From positions 591,012-655,011 of the forward strand of contig NZ_FOTC01000002.1 of the NCBI RefSeq assembly GCF_900114455.1: DNA of 64,000 bases. The letters run 5' to 3'. Position 1 is the first letter of the stretch. The number at the start of each line of letters is the position of its first letter. Below, one piece after another: positions 51,852-60,975 of this stretch. The position numbers and the translations under genes are program-made. A model generated the notes under the pieces. That model was not told the DNA's origin. It saw only the letters and a list, made by a program, of their open reading frames with translations, and did not search any database. This stretch comes from Halogranum rubrum. GTDB taxonomy: Archaea; Halobacteriota; Halobacteria; Halobacteriales; Haloferacaceae.

Positions 51852-51867
51852 GAGAGGAGAGAGGTAG

Positions 51868-52680
51868 TTAGTTCGCGAGTGCGGCGAGACTGGCCGACGA
51901 GTTACCGGACGCCGAGGAGTTCCCCGATGCGGTCGAGTTTCCTGAAGCCGAGGAGTTACCAGACGACTCGTTGGCCGAAGCCTGCTGCTCCTGTACCCAC
52001 TGGTCGTACTGGTCTTGCGGGAGCACTTCGACGGTGAAGTACATCTGCGAGTGCGAGACACCGCAGTACTCCGTACAGTAGCCCTGGTAGGTGCCCGGTT
52101 CGGTCGGGACGGTCTTGATGACGTTCTCTTGACCCGGAATCGCGTCCTGCTTCAGCCCGAGTTCGGGCACGGCGAAGCCGTGTATGACGTCGTCTGATGT
52201 GATGACGAAGTAGACGTCTTGGTCAGCGGGGACGACGATGTTCGTTCCCGAACTGAATCCGCCTTCCTCGGGGTAGGTCATGTTCCAGCCCCACTGGAAC
52301 GCCGTCGCCTCGACGACGACGTCGCCCTCGTTGGGAGCGACCTCTTGGTCGGCCATGTAGGTGATGTTCGGGTTCGCCAGCACGCCGTAGGAGGCGACAC
52401 CGACGAACAGCAGGATGATGGCCGTCGCGATGGTCCACGTGATCTCCAGCCGGCGGTTCTCACGCGTCGGCTTCGGGTCGCTGTTGTTTCGGAACTTGAA
52501 GACGGTGTAGATGAGGATGACCTCCACCAAGATGGTGATCGGCACCCCGATCAACAGCAACCGCTCGTTTAGCCCGTTGATGAGGTCGATGGACGTCGAC
52601 TGCGCCGCGACCGGTTCGACGGCGAAGGCGAGGAGCGCCGCCGAGAGGACCGAAATGAGCGCAAAACGCTTGCCTTTCAT
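51868..52680 (-). CDS. coxB: Cytochrome c oxidase subunit II
   Basis: The 270-residue protein has a signal peptide, two transmembrane helices (about 41-62 and 81-101) and an outer cupredoxin domain. The CuA ligands are His167, Cys202, Cys206, His210 and Met213 (YCTEYCGVSHSQM), and the electron-entry motif QWGW is at 129-132. It accepts electrons, here probably from halocyanin, and passes them to subunit I. The last 35 residues are a low-complexity tail of SGNSSASGN repeats, likely a glycosylation-prone linker. It is divergent from ctaAB. Confidence 0.93.
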   Translation of the reverse strand: MKGKRFALISVLSAALLAFAVEPVAAQSTSIDLINGLNERLLLIGVPITILVEVILIYTVFKFRNNSDPKPTRENRRLEITWTIATAIILLFVGVASYGVLANPNITYMADQEVAPNEGDVVVEATAFQWGWNMTYPEEGGFSSGTNIVVPADQDVYFVITSDDVIHGFAVPELGLKQDAIPGQENVIKTVPTEPGTYQGYCTEYCGVSHSQMYFTVEVLPQDQYDQWVQEQQASANESSGNSSASGNSTASGNSSASGNSSASLAALAN

Positions 52681-52786
52681 GCTTATCGAGGGTTAGGACA
52701 ACACCCGTAAATACCTACTGACTCGGGGTTGTGTCGCCGGACTTGCGTCGGCGGACGAGCGTCCGACTGAGCGACGAAGCGCGTCG

Positions 52787-52796
52787 CCTAAATACC
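52787..52796 (+). promoter_or_regulatory. TATA-like box before the CtaA-CtaB gene
   Basis: The sequence cctaaatacc lies about 38 nt before the GTG start at 52830, implying a short leader and supporting that start over an upstream GTG/ATG inside the spacer. Confidence 0.4.
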
Positions 52797-52829
52797 GCGA
52801 TTCCTAACCTCCATGCAAGTGACTTAGTC

Positions 52830-54230
52830 GTGTCAGACACAGAGACACCCGACCGGTTCGCCGGCCTCCTCGCTGCGACGGCGATGGGCGTCTATCTCCT
52901 CCTCGCCGTCGGCGCGACGACGGCAATCACCGACGCCTCCGCCGCCTGTACCGCCTGGCCCGTCTGCGGTGACGGCTGGACCCTCCCAACGACTACCGAC
53001 GGCTACGTCGCCCTCGGTCATCGACTCGTCGCCTTCGTTGTCGGCCTCCTCGTCGTCGCCACCGCCGTCGTCGGCTGGCGACGCGGCGAATCCCGACGTG
53101 TCCGCGCCGCCCTCGGCGTCTCGGTCCTGCTCTACCCCGTCCAAGCGGCCGTCGGCGCAGTCGTCGCCACCAGCGGCGCGACGTTTACCCTCTCCGTGCT
53201 TCACCTCGCCGTCGCGATGGCCATCTTCGCCGGCCTCGTCGCGGCGCTCGCGTGGACACTCGAAGCCCAGACCGGCGATGCCAACGACGCGTCTGGTACC
53301 ATGCCCGAACCCGACCTGCCGCCGGCCGACGACCACCAGCCGACCATCCCCACCGAACCCGTCGCTCGGGCGAAGGCGACTGCCAACGCGTACTTCCGCC
53401 TGATGAAACCGCGGCTGATGTGGCTGCTCTGTCTCGTCGCCTCCGCCGGGATGGCGCTGGCGAGCGGCCCCGGTCTCGACATCTATACCGTCCTCGCCAC
53501 GCTCGGCGGCGGTGCACTCTCCATCGGCGCCTCCGGCACGTTCAACCACATCCTCGAACGCGACATCGACCGCCGGATGCAACGGACGAGTGACCGGCCG
53601 CTGGCGACGGACCTCGTCCCCGTCAGCCACGCCATCGCGTTCGGCGTCGCTCTCGCCGCCATCTCGCTGGCACTGTTCGCGTCGGTCAACCTCCTCGTGG
53701 CAGTACTCGGTCTCGCCGCAATCCTGTTCTACAGCGTCGTCTACACGCTTATCCTCAAGCCGAACACCGTCCAGAACACCGTTCTCGGCGGTGCCGCAGG
53801 CGCGCTCCCGGCACTCATCGGCTGGGTCGCCGTCACTGGAGAGGTCGGCCTCGGTGGCATCGCGCTCGCGACGGTCATCTTCCTCTGGACGCCCGCGCAC
53901 TTCTACAACCTCGCGCTGGCGTACAAAGACGACTACGAACGCGGCGGCTTCCCGATGATGCCCGTCGTCCGTGGCGAGACGACGACCCGACGCCACATCC
54001 TCTGGTACCTCGGTGCGACGTTCCTCGCGGCGGGTGCCTTAGCCGCCTCCGAGGCGCTCGGTTGGGTGTACGTCCTCTCGGGCGTCGTCGTCGGCGCGGT
54101 GTTCCTCTGGGCCGTCGTCCGCCTTCACTACGAGCAGACCGAGGCCGCCGCGTTCCGCGCGTTCCACGCCTCGAACGCCTACCTCGGCGTCATGCTCCTC
54201 GCCATCGTCATCGACACGCTCGCGGTCTGA
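52830..54230 (+). CDS. ctaB: Heme A synthase-like/heme O synthase fusion (CtaA-CtaB)
   Basis: I choose GTG 52830 (VSDTETPDRFAGLLAAT), because the upstream segment is Arg-rich spacer containing the promoter. The 466-residue protein fuses about 140 residues of four-helix CtaA-like sequence (AACTAWPVCGDGW, with the conserved Cys pair, and 'ALGHRLVAFVVGLLVVA') to a full protoheme IX farnesyltransferase. CtaB shows 'NHILERDIDRRMQRTSDRPL' and 'YKDDYERGGFPMMPVV', the two Asp-rich prenyl-diphosphate motifs. It makes the heme used by the terminal oxidase, consistent with the neighbouring coxB. Confidence 0.9.
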   Translation: MSDTETPDRFAGLLAATAMGVYLLLAVGATTAITDASAACTAWPVCGDGWTLPTTTDGYVALGHRLVAFVVGLLVVATAVVGWRRGESRRVRAALGVSVLLYPVQAAVGAVVATSGATFTLSVLHLAVAMAIFAGLVAALAWTLEAQTGDANDASGTMPEPDLPPADDHQPTIPTEPVARAKATANAYFRLMKPRLMWLLCLVASAGMALASGPGLDIYTVLATLGGGALSIGASGTFNHILERDIDRRMQRTSDRPLATDLVPVSHAIAFGVALAAISLALFASVNLLVAVLGLAAILFYSVVYTLILKPNTVQNTVLGGAAGALPALIGWVAVTGEVGLGGIALATVIFLWTPAHFYNLALAYKDDYERGGFPMMPVVRGETTTRRHILWYLGATFLAAGALAASEALGWVYVLSGVVVGAVFLWAVVRLHYEQTEAAAFRAFHASNAYLGVMLLAIVIDTLAV

Positions 54231-54250
54231 GTGCTCGCCTCTCTCGAACC

Positions 54251-54973
54251 ATGTCTCTCGCTTCCCTCACCCCACGCGATTGGCGGCCCTCGCGGCAAGA
54301 GCTAGTCGTCGGTGCGGCAGTGCTGAACGCCGAACTCCTCGTCGTCCTCCTCTATCTCCTCGTCGAACCCGTCCGCATCCAGTCGTGGCGGTTCATCTTC
54401 TACGGCTTTCTCTGGATAAACGTCGGTCTCTACGCAATCTGGAAGACCGACCCCGCGCCCTCGAACCCGCGGACGCGACGTCTCGCGATTCTCGTCGCTG
54501 CGGGCTACTTCCTTCTGCTCGCCGTGGTCGGCGGCGTCCTCGGGCCGAGTCACTCTAGCCCGCTCGCCGCGCTCATCACCGACGGCCACACCCACAGCCA
54601 CGGAGCGACGGCGGCGGCCGGTAGTTTCGACGTGCGGATGCTCCCGCCCGGGTGGGGACCGTCGCTCGTCTACCAAGGCGCGTGGGTCATGGTCATCCTG
54701 ATGCCGTACAAAGTCGTGGGCTACGTCGCACTCGCGTACCTCGTCTACGCGACGGTCATCGACGCCGTGACCGCCAGCATCTCTGGTGCGCTCGGCCTGC
54801 TCTCGTGTGTCAGTTGTGCGTGGCCCGTCCTCGGCTCTATCGTCGCGAGCATCTTCGGGAGCGGGTCGGCCGTCGCCGTCGCCGCGACGACGTGGCCCTA
54901 CGACATCTCTACCGTCGCCTTCTTGGGTGCGGTCGGTCTCCTGCTGTGGCGACCGACCGTCGGCGGGGAGTGA
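54251..54973 (+). CDS. Membrane protein with His-rich loop and CxxC motif
   Basis: The 240-residue protein starts at ATG 54251, 20 bases after ctaAB, so probably in one operon. It has about six hydrophobic helices. A loop carries DGHTHSHG (His113, 115, 117), and a later helix carries CVSC (Cys186 and Cys189). Both look like metal-binding sites. Beside cytochrome oxidase genes this suggests copper or heme delivery or quality control. The family is a haloarchaeal unknown that I recall as DUF7546, with low certainty. Confidence 0.72.
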   Translation: MSLASLTPRDWRPSRQELVVGAAVLNAELLVVLLYLLVEPVRIQSWRFIFYGFLWINVGLYAIWKTDPAPSNPRTRRLAILVAAGYFLLLAVVGGVLGPSHSSPLAALITDGHTHSHGATAAAGSFDVRMLPPGWGPSLVYQGAWVMVILMPYKVVGYVALAYLVYATVIDAVTASISGALGLLSCVSCAWPVLGSIVASIFGSGSAVAVAATTWPYDISTVAFLGAVGLLLWRPTVGGE

Positions 54974-55033
54974 ACCGACGAACCGACGAGCCGACGACCG
55001 CACTTTTTGACGCGCCGCCGCTAACGTCCGACT

Positions 55034-55264
55034 GTGACTTCAGTCAGCATCGAGTACTGCGTTCCCTGTGGCTTCCTGAACCGCGCCGAAGACATCCAGC
55101 ACGCGCTCCTGAGTCAGTTCGGCGAGCAACTGGACTCGGTGGCGCTGGTGACGGGCGACCACGGCGTCCTCCGTGTCGACGTCGGTGGCGACCCTGTGTG
55201 GGACAAAGCAGAGGACGACTACGATGTCGACGAGATTACGCGGCGCGTCCGAGAAAAACTCTAA
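55034..55264 (+). CDS. Rdx (SelT/SelW/SelH)-family redoxin
   Basis: GTG 55034 opens a 76-residue protein beginning MTSVSIEYCVPCGF, with the redox CxxC at Cys9 and Cys12. This motif and the following 'LNRAEDIQHALLSQFGEQLD' are typical of Rdx-family proteins, which are Cys homologues of SelW and act as thioredoxin-like reductases. No selenocysteine is used: the position is TGC or TGT Cys. The end overlaps the convergent methyltransferase stop by a few bases. Confidence 0.82.
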   Translation: MTSVSIEYCVPCGFLNRAEDIQHALLSQFGEQLDSVALVTGDHGVLRVDVGGDPVWDKAEDDYDVDEITRRVREKL

Positions 55265-55896
55265 GTCTGAGCGACCTGCGCCAACACGAGCGGGAACTTC
55301 GAGTCGTCGTTCCCGTCGTCGAGTTCGTCGGCGAAGACCCACGTCTCTTCGACGGCGAACCCGACGCCTTCTAACAGGTCGTGTGTCTCGTCGACGCCGA
55401 GGATGTCCCACTCCATGGCGACGCCGCTCTCCAACCAGTCGGGGTTCCGTCCCTCCCAGTTGCTACACCCAGTCGTGAACAGGAGCCAGCCATCGGGTTC
55501 GAGTACACGCTCGAACTCTCGCAACACCGCCTCGTGTTCACTCTTGGGGATGTGGATGAACGAACCGAACGCACAGACCGCGTCGAACGAGTCGGCGTCG
55601 AAGGGAAGCGACGTCATGTCTCCTTGCGCGAGCGATTCGGTCGATAGGTGCTCGCTCGCCAGACTCAGTTGTGACCGAGAGAAGTCGAGACTGACGACGT
55701 CGACGTCGTGCTCACCCAATCGTGTCGAGACGGGACGCCCATCGCCACACCCGGCGTCGAGGACGCGAGCGTCGGTCGGAAGCCGTTCGGCGAGGCTGTC
55801 CAAGCGTCGCTCGTCGTGTTCACTCTCTCCCCGTGCTCGTTGGTAGTCCTCTGCCAGCGCGTCGTAGCCGCGGCGAACCGCGTTCCGGTCGGTCAT
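55261..55896 (-). CDS. Class I SAM-dependent methyltransferase
   Basis: I start at ATG 55894-55896 (MTDRNAVRRGYDALAEDYQ), giving 211 residues. 'VLDAGCGDGRPV' is motif I, 'VVSLDFSRSQLSLA' motif II, and 'SFDAVCAFGSFIHIPKSEHE' and 'LEPDGWLLFTTG' the later motifs, as in UbiE/methyltransferase type 11 proteins. The substrate is unknown. It is convergent with the redoxin gene, overlapping at the stops. Confidence 0.87.
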   Translation of the reverse strand: MTDRNAVRRGYDALAEDYQRARGESEHDERRLDSLAERLPTDARVLDAGCGDGRPVSTRLGEHDVDVVSLDFSRSQLSLASEHLSTESLAQGDMTSLPFDADSFDAVCAFGSFIHIPKSEHEAVLREFERVLEPDGWLLFTTGCSNWEGRNPDWLESGVAMEWDILGVDETHDLLEGVGFAVEETWVFADELDDGNDDSKFPLVLAQVAQT

Positions 55897-55951
55897 TGTC
55901 GGCGACTCAGACGCTCGAAACAAGTGTCTTCGGGTGGTGTGCGAACCGTCC

Positions 55952-56983
55952 TCAGCTCCGGTGACCCCACCGCGACCCGTCCTCTGCGTAGCGCGCCTCC
56001 GCGATTCGTTCGAACTGGTCGGTGCTCAGGTCGACGTCGGCCGCGCCGACGTTCTCCTCCAACTGGTCTGTCGTCCGCGCGCCGACGATGGGCACACAGG
56101 TGAACGCTTCTTGGTCCATCAGCCAGCGCAGGGCGACCTGTGCGGGCGTCGCGTCGTTCTCGTCGGCGACCGCTCGAATCGCGTCGAGCACTTCCCACCC
56201 GCGCTCCGAGAGGTAGAAGTTCGAGAACCGGTCGTCGAAGCTCCCGCGTGACCCGTCGGGGGCCTTCACCTGCTTCGGGTCGTCCGGGTCCGCGCGTTCG
56301 TACTTCCCGGTGAGGAACCCGCCGGCGAGCGGCGAGTACGGACAGACGGCGATGTCTTGGTCGGCGCACACGTCGAGGTAGTCGGCGACGTCGTCGCGGT
56401 AAGCCGCGTGGAACAGCGGCTGTGTCACTTCGAAGCGTTCCAGACCCTCCACATCGGACTTCCAGAGGGCCTTGGTCAACTGCCACGCTGCCATCGTGGA
56501 GGCCCCGAGGTAGTTGACCTTCCCCTCGTCGACGAGTTCGGTCAGCGTCGAGAGCGTCTCCTCGATGGGCGTCTCGTCGTCCCAGCGATGGATGTAGTAG
56601 ACGTCGAGATACTCCGTCCCGAGTCGGTCCAGGGTTCCCTCTATCTGCGCTCGGATGTGCTTTCGACCCAATCCAGAATCGTTCGGTCCCGGTTCGCCCC
56701 ACCCGTCGAACGGGAAGTATACTTTCGAGGCGAGAACGTAGTCTTCGCGCTCACGCCCAGCTAGCCAATCGCCGATGTACTCCTCGCTCGTTCCGTGGGG
56801 ACTTCCGTAGACGTTCGCCGTGTCGATGAAGTTCCCACCGTGGGCGTCGAACGCGTCCAGCAACTCGTGTGCCTGCTCGCGGTCGGTTTCGAGGACGCCG
56901 TTCGTCTCTCGACCGAATCGCCACGTGCCGAAACAGAGTTCCGAGACCTGCGTCCCCGTCGAACCCAGTCGTCGATAGTCCAT
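55952..56983 (-). CDS. Aldo/keto reductase (copy 1)
   Basis: This 343-residue AKR has the catalytic tetrad in the usual positions: Asp and Tyr in 'FIDTANVYGSPHG', Lys in 'LASKVYFPF', and His in 'VYYIHRWDDE'. The NADPH-binding C-terminal part includes 'TCVPIVGARTTDQLEENV'. It reduces aldehydes or ketones. It is closely similar to the next gene (long identical stretches such as GTLDRLGTEYLDVYYIHRWD), so the pair is a tandem duplication. Confidence 0.9.
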   Translation of the reverse strand: MDYRRLGSTGTQVSELCFGTWRFGRETNGVLETDREQAHELLDAFDAHGGNFIDTANVYGSPHGTSEEYIGDWLAGREREDYVLASKVYFPFDGWGEPGPNDSGLGRKHIRAQIEGTLDRLGTEYLDVYYIHRWDDETPIEETLSTLTELVDEGKVNYLGASTMAAWQLTKALWKSDVEGLERFEVTQPLFHAAYRDDVADYLDVCADQDIAVCPYSPLAGGFLTGKYERADPDDPKQVKAPDGSRGSFDDRFSNFYLSERGWEVLDAIRAVADENDATPAQVALRWLMDQEAFTCVPIVGARTTDQLEENVGAADVDLSTDQFERIAEARYAEDGSRWGHRS

Positions 56984-57033
56984 AGTCGACAGTCGACGGC
57001 CGGCTCAAAAAAGGTGCGAGTCGCGGAAATCCC

Positions 57034-58038
57034 TTATTCGTCGTCGTCTTCGTCGTTGCGTGCCGCCGCGATGCGCTCGAACTGGTCGACCGAGAGCGAA
57101 ATCTCCGTCGCGCCGAGGTTGTCCTCCATCTGCTCGGTCGTCCGCGCACCGACGATAGGGATGCAGGTGAACTCGGGTTGGTCTATCAGGAAGCGCAGGG
57201 CGACCTGTGCGGGCGTCGCGTCGAGTTCGTCGGCGACGGCTTCGACGGCGTCGAGGACGCGCCAACTCGTCTCCGAGACGTAGGCGTCTTGGAAGTAGTC
57301 GACGAGGCTGGCACGCGACCCGTCGGGGCCGACGGCGCTCCCGTCGTCAGCACGCTCGTACTTGCCGGTGAGGAAGCCACCGGCGAGCGGCGAGTACGGA
57401 CAGACCGCGAGGTCCTGGTCTGCACAGACGTCGAGGTAGTCGTCGACTTCCTCGTAGGCCGCGTGGTACATCGGCTGGGTCACTTCGAAGCGCTCGAAAC
57501 CGTTGACGTCCGACTTCCAGAGGGCCTTGGTCAACTGCCACGCGGCCATCGTCGAGGCTCCGAGATAGTTGACCTTCCCCTCGTCGACGAGGTCGGTGAG
57601 CGCGGAGAGCGTCTCCTCGATAGGCGTCTCGTCGTCCCAGCGGTGGATGTAGTAGACGTCGAGATACTCTGTCCCGAGTCTGTCGAGGGTGCCCTCTATC
57701 TGCGCTCGGATGTGCTTTCTACTCAGCCCCGAGTCGTTCGGGCCCGGTTCGCCCCACCCGTCGAACGGGAAGTAGACCTTCGAGGCGAGGACGAAATCTT
57801 CTCGGTCACGCTCCGCCAGCCAGTCACCGATGTACTCCTCGCTCGTGCCGTTAGGTGCACCGTAGACGTTCGCCGTGTCGATGAAGTTGCCGCCGCCTGC
57901 CTCGAACGTGTCCAACAGGTCGTGTGCTTCGCTTCGGCCCGTCTCTACGACGTCGCCCGACTCCATCCCGAAGCGCCACGTGCCGAAACAGAGTTCCGAA
58001 ACTTTCGTCCCCGTCGAACCCAGTCGTCGATAGTTCAT
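57034..58038 (-). CDS. Aldo/keto reductase (copy 2)
   Basis: Starting at ATG 58036-58038 (MNYRRLGSTGTKVSELCFG), the product is 334 residues. The same tetrad as in copy 1 is intact (FIDTANVYGAPNG, LASKVYFPF, YYIHRWDDE). Sequence difference is concentrated in the C-terminal half (SRASLVDYFQDAYVSETS), the substrate-binding side in AKRs, so the copies may have different substrates. It is the upstream member, 50 bases before copy 1. The tail is acidic (NDEDDDE). Confidence 0.9.
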   Translation of the reverse strand: MNYRRLGSTGTKVSELCFGTWRFGMESGDVVETGRSEAHDLLDTFEAGGGNFIDTANVYGAPNGTSEEYIGDWLAERDREDFVLASKVYFPFDGWGEPGPNDSGLSRKHIRAQIEGTLDRLGTEYLDVYYIHRWDDETPIEETLSALTDLVDEGKVNYLGASTMAAWQLTKALWKSDVNGFERFEVTQPMYHAAYEEVDDYLDVCADQDLAVCPYSPLAGGFLTGKYERADDGSAVGPDGSRASLVDYFQDAYVSETSWRVLDAVEAVADELDATPAQVALRFLIDQPEFTCIPIVGARTTEQMEDNLGATEISLSVDQFERIAAARNDEDDDE

Positions 58039-58137
58039 GGTTCGACTCTCTGCGGGTAGGGACAAAAGCTCTCGCGCCGCGGCACTCTGGTTCCAGACCT
58101 CCAGCAGACTTTTGCTCGCCCCCTGCGCCGACTCCTC

Positions 58138-59151
58138 ATGCTCAGAGTCGCAGGAATCGGTGTCGGTGACCTCGGTCGGCTAGAACTTCGTCTGCTCGCG
58201 GAACTCGACGACGTCGAAGTCGTGGCCGGCGCGGACCCTTCGCACGACGCTCGCGCGGCGTTCGCCCACGAACTCAGCGTTCCGACCTACGAGAACTACG
58301 AGGAGATGCTTCACGAGGAACACGTCGACGCCGCCTGCATCGTCACCCCGCACACGCTCCACTACGAGCAGGCGAAAGCCTGTCTCGAACACGGCGTCCA
58401 CGTCCACCTGGAGAAACCGATGGTGACGAGCGTCGACCACGCACAGCATCTCATCGACCTCGCAGACGACCGTGACCTCGTGCTCGCAGTCGGCTACCAG
58501 CGCCACCTCGACCCACGGTTTGCCGAGATTCGTCGTCTCGTCGACGACGGTCGTATCGGCGAGGTGCACATGGCGACGTGCTACCTCGAACAGGAGTGGA
58601 TTCGCTGGACGCAACACCAGTGGCGCAGCAACCCCGACCTCTCCGGCGGCGGCCAACTCTACGACTCGGGGTCACACCTCCTCGATGCCCTCCTCTGGTC
58701 GACACGGAGCACGCCCGTCTCCGTCGCCGCGACGGTGGACAACCGCGGCCACGACGTCGACGTCAACAGCGCCCTCGCGGCGACGCTCGAACGCGACGAC
58801 GGCGAGGGACACATCACGGCCAGTATCGGTGTCTCCGGTGCCGGGCAGAGTTCGCCCGCTCCCGGCGAGATGCTGACACTCCTCGGCACCGACGGCACAA
58901 TCAGCTTCGACGGCGAGACCATCAGCGTCATCGAAAACGGGACGACCTACACGGCGACGCCCGACGACCCCGGATTCGACGACATCACCCGTCGCAAACT
59001 GCAGAACTTCGTCGACGCCATCCGCGGTGACGTCGAGTTAGAGATACCTGCCGAGGACGCGCTGAAGGTGACGGCACTCACCGAAGCGGCGTACGACGCC
59101 GCCGAGAGCGGTCAGACCATCGACGTGGATGAACTGCTCGACCGGTCGTAG
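58138..59151 (+). CDS. Gfo/Idh/MocA family oxidoreductase
   Basis: The 337-residue NAD(P)-dependent enzyme begins with a Rossmann fold (RVAGIGVGDLGRLELRLL) and has the family motif EKP in 'VHLEKPMVTSV'. The C-terminal beta-sheet domain follows with 'GGGQLYDSGSHLLDALLW'. Members oxidise sugars, inositols or their derivatives. It is divergent from the aldo/keto reductases, and with the following Zn dehydrogenase it forms a set of redox enzymes that may handle sugars or polyols. Confidence 0.87.
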   Translation: MLRVAGIGVGDLGRLELRLLAELDDVEVVAGADPSHDARAAFAHELSVPTYENYEEMLHEEHVDAACIVTPHTLHYEQAKACLEHGVHVHLEKPMVTSVDHAQHLIDLADDRDLVLAVGYQRHLDPRFAEIRRLVDDGRIGEVHMATCYLEQEWIRWTQHQWRSNPDLSGGGQLYDSGSHLLDALLWSTRSTPVSVAATVDNRGHDVDVNSALAATLERDDGEGHITASIGVSGAGQSSPAPGEMLTLLGTDGTISFDGETISVIENGTTYTATPDDPGFDDITRRKLQNFVDAIRGDVELEIPAEDALKVTALTEAAYDAAESGQTIDVDELLDRS

Positions 59152-59218
59152 TCGCTGCACTCCTCGACCGGCCGTAGCGGACGCCGAATCCGTCTCGCCC
59201 GTCAGCACGCCAATTGTT

Positions 59219-59228
59219 AACTATTATT
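59219..59228 (+). promoter_or_regulatory. TATA box before the Zn dehydrogenase gene
   Basis: The sequence aactattatt is centred 25 nt before ATG 59248, the distance of a leaderless haloarchaeal gene. Confidence 0.5.
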
Positions 59229-59247
59229 GGCGCTAGTATCTGGTGCT

Positions 59248-60318
59248 ATGCAAGCAGCGAGATACCACGGCCGAGGTGACATTCGCGTAGAGGACATCGA
59301 CGAGTCCGAACTCGGGAGCGGTCAAGTTCGTGTCGACGTCGACTCCTGCGGCATCTGTGGGTCGGACCTTCACGAGTACGCCGCTGGACCCATCTTCATC
59401 CCGGAGGGAGAACCGCACCCCATCTCCGGCGACGTCGCACCCGTCACGATGGGCCACGAGTACAGCGGAACGGTGAGCGACGTCGGCGACGGTGTAACCC
59501 ACCTCGCCGTCGGCGACGCCGTCGTCATCAACCCCATCCTCTACTGCGGCGAGTGCCGCCAATGCCGAGAGGGGAACTACCACATCTGCGACTCCATCGG
59601 GTTCACCGGCCTCTCGGGCGGCGACGGCGGGTTCGCCGAGAACGTCGTCGTCAGCGCCGAGCAGGCCGTGCCGCTCGTCGGGGACGTCCCGCTCGAATAC
59701 GGTGCACTGGTCGAACCGCTGGCCGTCGGCCTGCACGCGGTTCGCCGGTCGGGCCTGCAAGCGGGTGACAGCGTCGCCGTCTTCGGTAGCGGTCCCATCG
59801 GCCTCTCGGTCATCCAGTCCGCGCGGGCAGCAGGCGCAGGGAAGATTTACGTCTCCGAACCTCGGGCGGCCCGCCGTGACCGGGCCGTCGACTGCGGGGC
59901 GACGGACACTATCGACCCGACCGAGACGGACGCCGTCGAGTTCATCACCGACGAGACGGGCGGCGGTGTCGACGTCACGTTCGAAGTCGCCGGTATCGAA
60001 CCGACGTACAAGGCGGCACTCCAGAGCGTGCGACCGAGCGGAACGATGACCGTCGTGAGCATCTGGGAAGGAGAGGTGAGTTCGCATCCGAACAACATCG
60101 TCCTCGGCGAGCGAACGATTACGGGGACGCTCGCGTATCTTGGCGGGCCGCGCGCCGACGAGGAGTACGGGATGGTCATCGACATGCTCGCGGACGGCAC
60201 ACTCGACCCGGAACCGCTCATCACCGACCGCATCGGACTGGACGACATCGTCGACGACGGCTTCGAGTCGCTGCTCGACGACCAGAGCGACCAGGTGAAG
60301 ATTCTCGTGAAGCCCTGA
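59248..60318 (+). CDS. Zinc-dependent alcohol dehydrogenase (butanediol dehydrogenase-like)
   Basis: ATG 59248 is supported by the TATA box 25 nt upstream. The 356-residue MDR enzyme has catalytic zinc ligands in 'DSCGICGSDLHE' and 'MGHEYSG', and the structural zinc site with four Cys in 'CGECRQCREGNYHIC'. The NAD-binding motif is GSGPIGL. The 'PIFIPEGEPHPISGD' insert resembles 2,3-butanediol dehydrogenases, which oxidise vicinal diols. Other secondary alcohols or sugars are possible. Confidence 0.9.
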   Translation: MQAARYHGRGDIRVEDIDESELGSGQVRVDVDSCGICGSDLHEYAAGPIFIPEGEPHPISGDVAPVTMGHEYSGTVSDVGDGVTHLAVGDAVVINPILYCGECRQCREGNYHICDSIGFTGLSGGDGGFAENVVVSAEQAVPLVGDVPLEYGALVEPLAVGLHAVRRSGLQAGDSVAVFGSGPIGLSVIQSARAAGAGKIYVSEPRAARRDRAVDCGATDTIDPTETDAVEFITDETGGGVDVTFEVAGIEPTYKAALQSVRPSGTMTVVSIWEGEVSSHPNNIVLGERTITGTLAYLGGPRADEEYGMVIDMLADGTLDPEPLITDRIGLDDIVDDGFESLLDDQSDQVKILVKP

Positions 60319-60366
60319 ACCTCGAGCGTCGCAACTATTTTCTATTCTGTCTGACAACTTCGAGTC

Positions 60367-60885
60367 ATGCAGCCCTCCAGACGAACCCTCCTCGGCGCTC
60401 TTGGCACGTCGGTACTCGCACTGAGTGCTGGCTGTGCCGGGAGTCTCCCAGCGAGTGACGACTCGACCGCCGTCGACCAGACGGCCGCCGCCGACCGTAT
60501 CGCTGCCGACCCCAGCGCCACGTTCGAGGTTCGACTGCACGGCCCCGACACCGACCATCTCCTCTTCGACGGGGAGGACCTCGAACGGGTCGGGCCCGTC
60601 GAATCGAGTCGCGCCGGGGCGGCCGCTCTCCCAGTCGCCTTGACCGAGTCGGCGACGGCAGACGTCGCCGAGACCGTTCGCTCGGCCGGCGTCTCCGAGA
60701 ACGTCGACGCGTTCGAAATCGTCCAGACGTACGACGGCGAGGAGATGGGCCGGTTCGGTATCGCGCCCTCGTTGGCCGACGCCATCGCTACCGACGAGTG
60801 GGACGGTCAAATCTACTTGTCCTTCGCGGAGCGTGCACAGGCAGAGCGCGTCAGAGACGCGTTCGTCGCCAGCGACCAGACGTAG
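60367..60885 (+). CDS. Tat lipoprotein with SecD-P1-like domain
   Basis: The 172-residue product has RR at 5-6 and lipobox Cys23 (LALSAGC). The rest resembles the P1 head subdomain of SecD/SecF: 'FEVRLHGPDTDHLLFDGEDL', 'AAALPVALTESATADVAETV', 'GVSENVDAFEIVQTYDGEEM' and 'DEWDGQIYLSFAERAQAERV'. It would sit on the outer membrane face. A free SecD-like domain could assist folding after translocation, but that is an inference. It lies just before the ABC transporter genes. Confidence 0.72.
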   Translation: MQPSRRTLLGALGTSVLALSAGCAGSLPASDDSTAVDQTAAADRIAADPSATFEVRLHGPDTDHLLFDGEDLERVGPVESSRAGAAALPVALTESATADVAETVRSAGVSENVDAFEIVQTYDGEEMGRFGIAPSLADAIATDEWDGQIYLSFAERAQAERVRDAFVASDQT

Positions 60886-60975
60886 CGCCGTCGGTGAGAC
60901 ATCCGGATTGGAACGCGAGTCGAATCCGCCCACCGAAAGGGAAGCCTTACCTCCGAAACGCGGGCAGGGTGAGAT

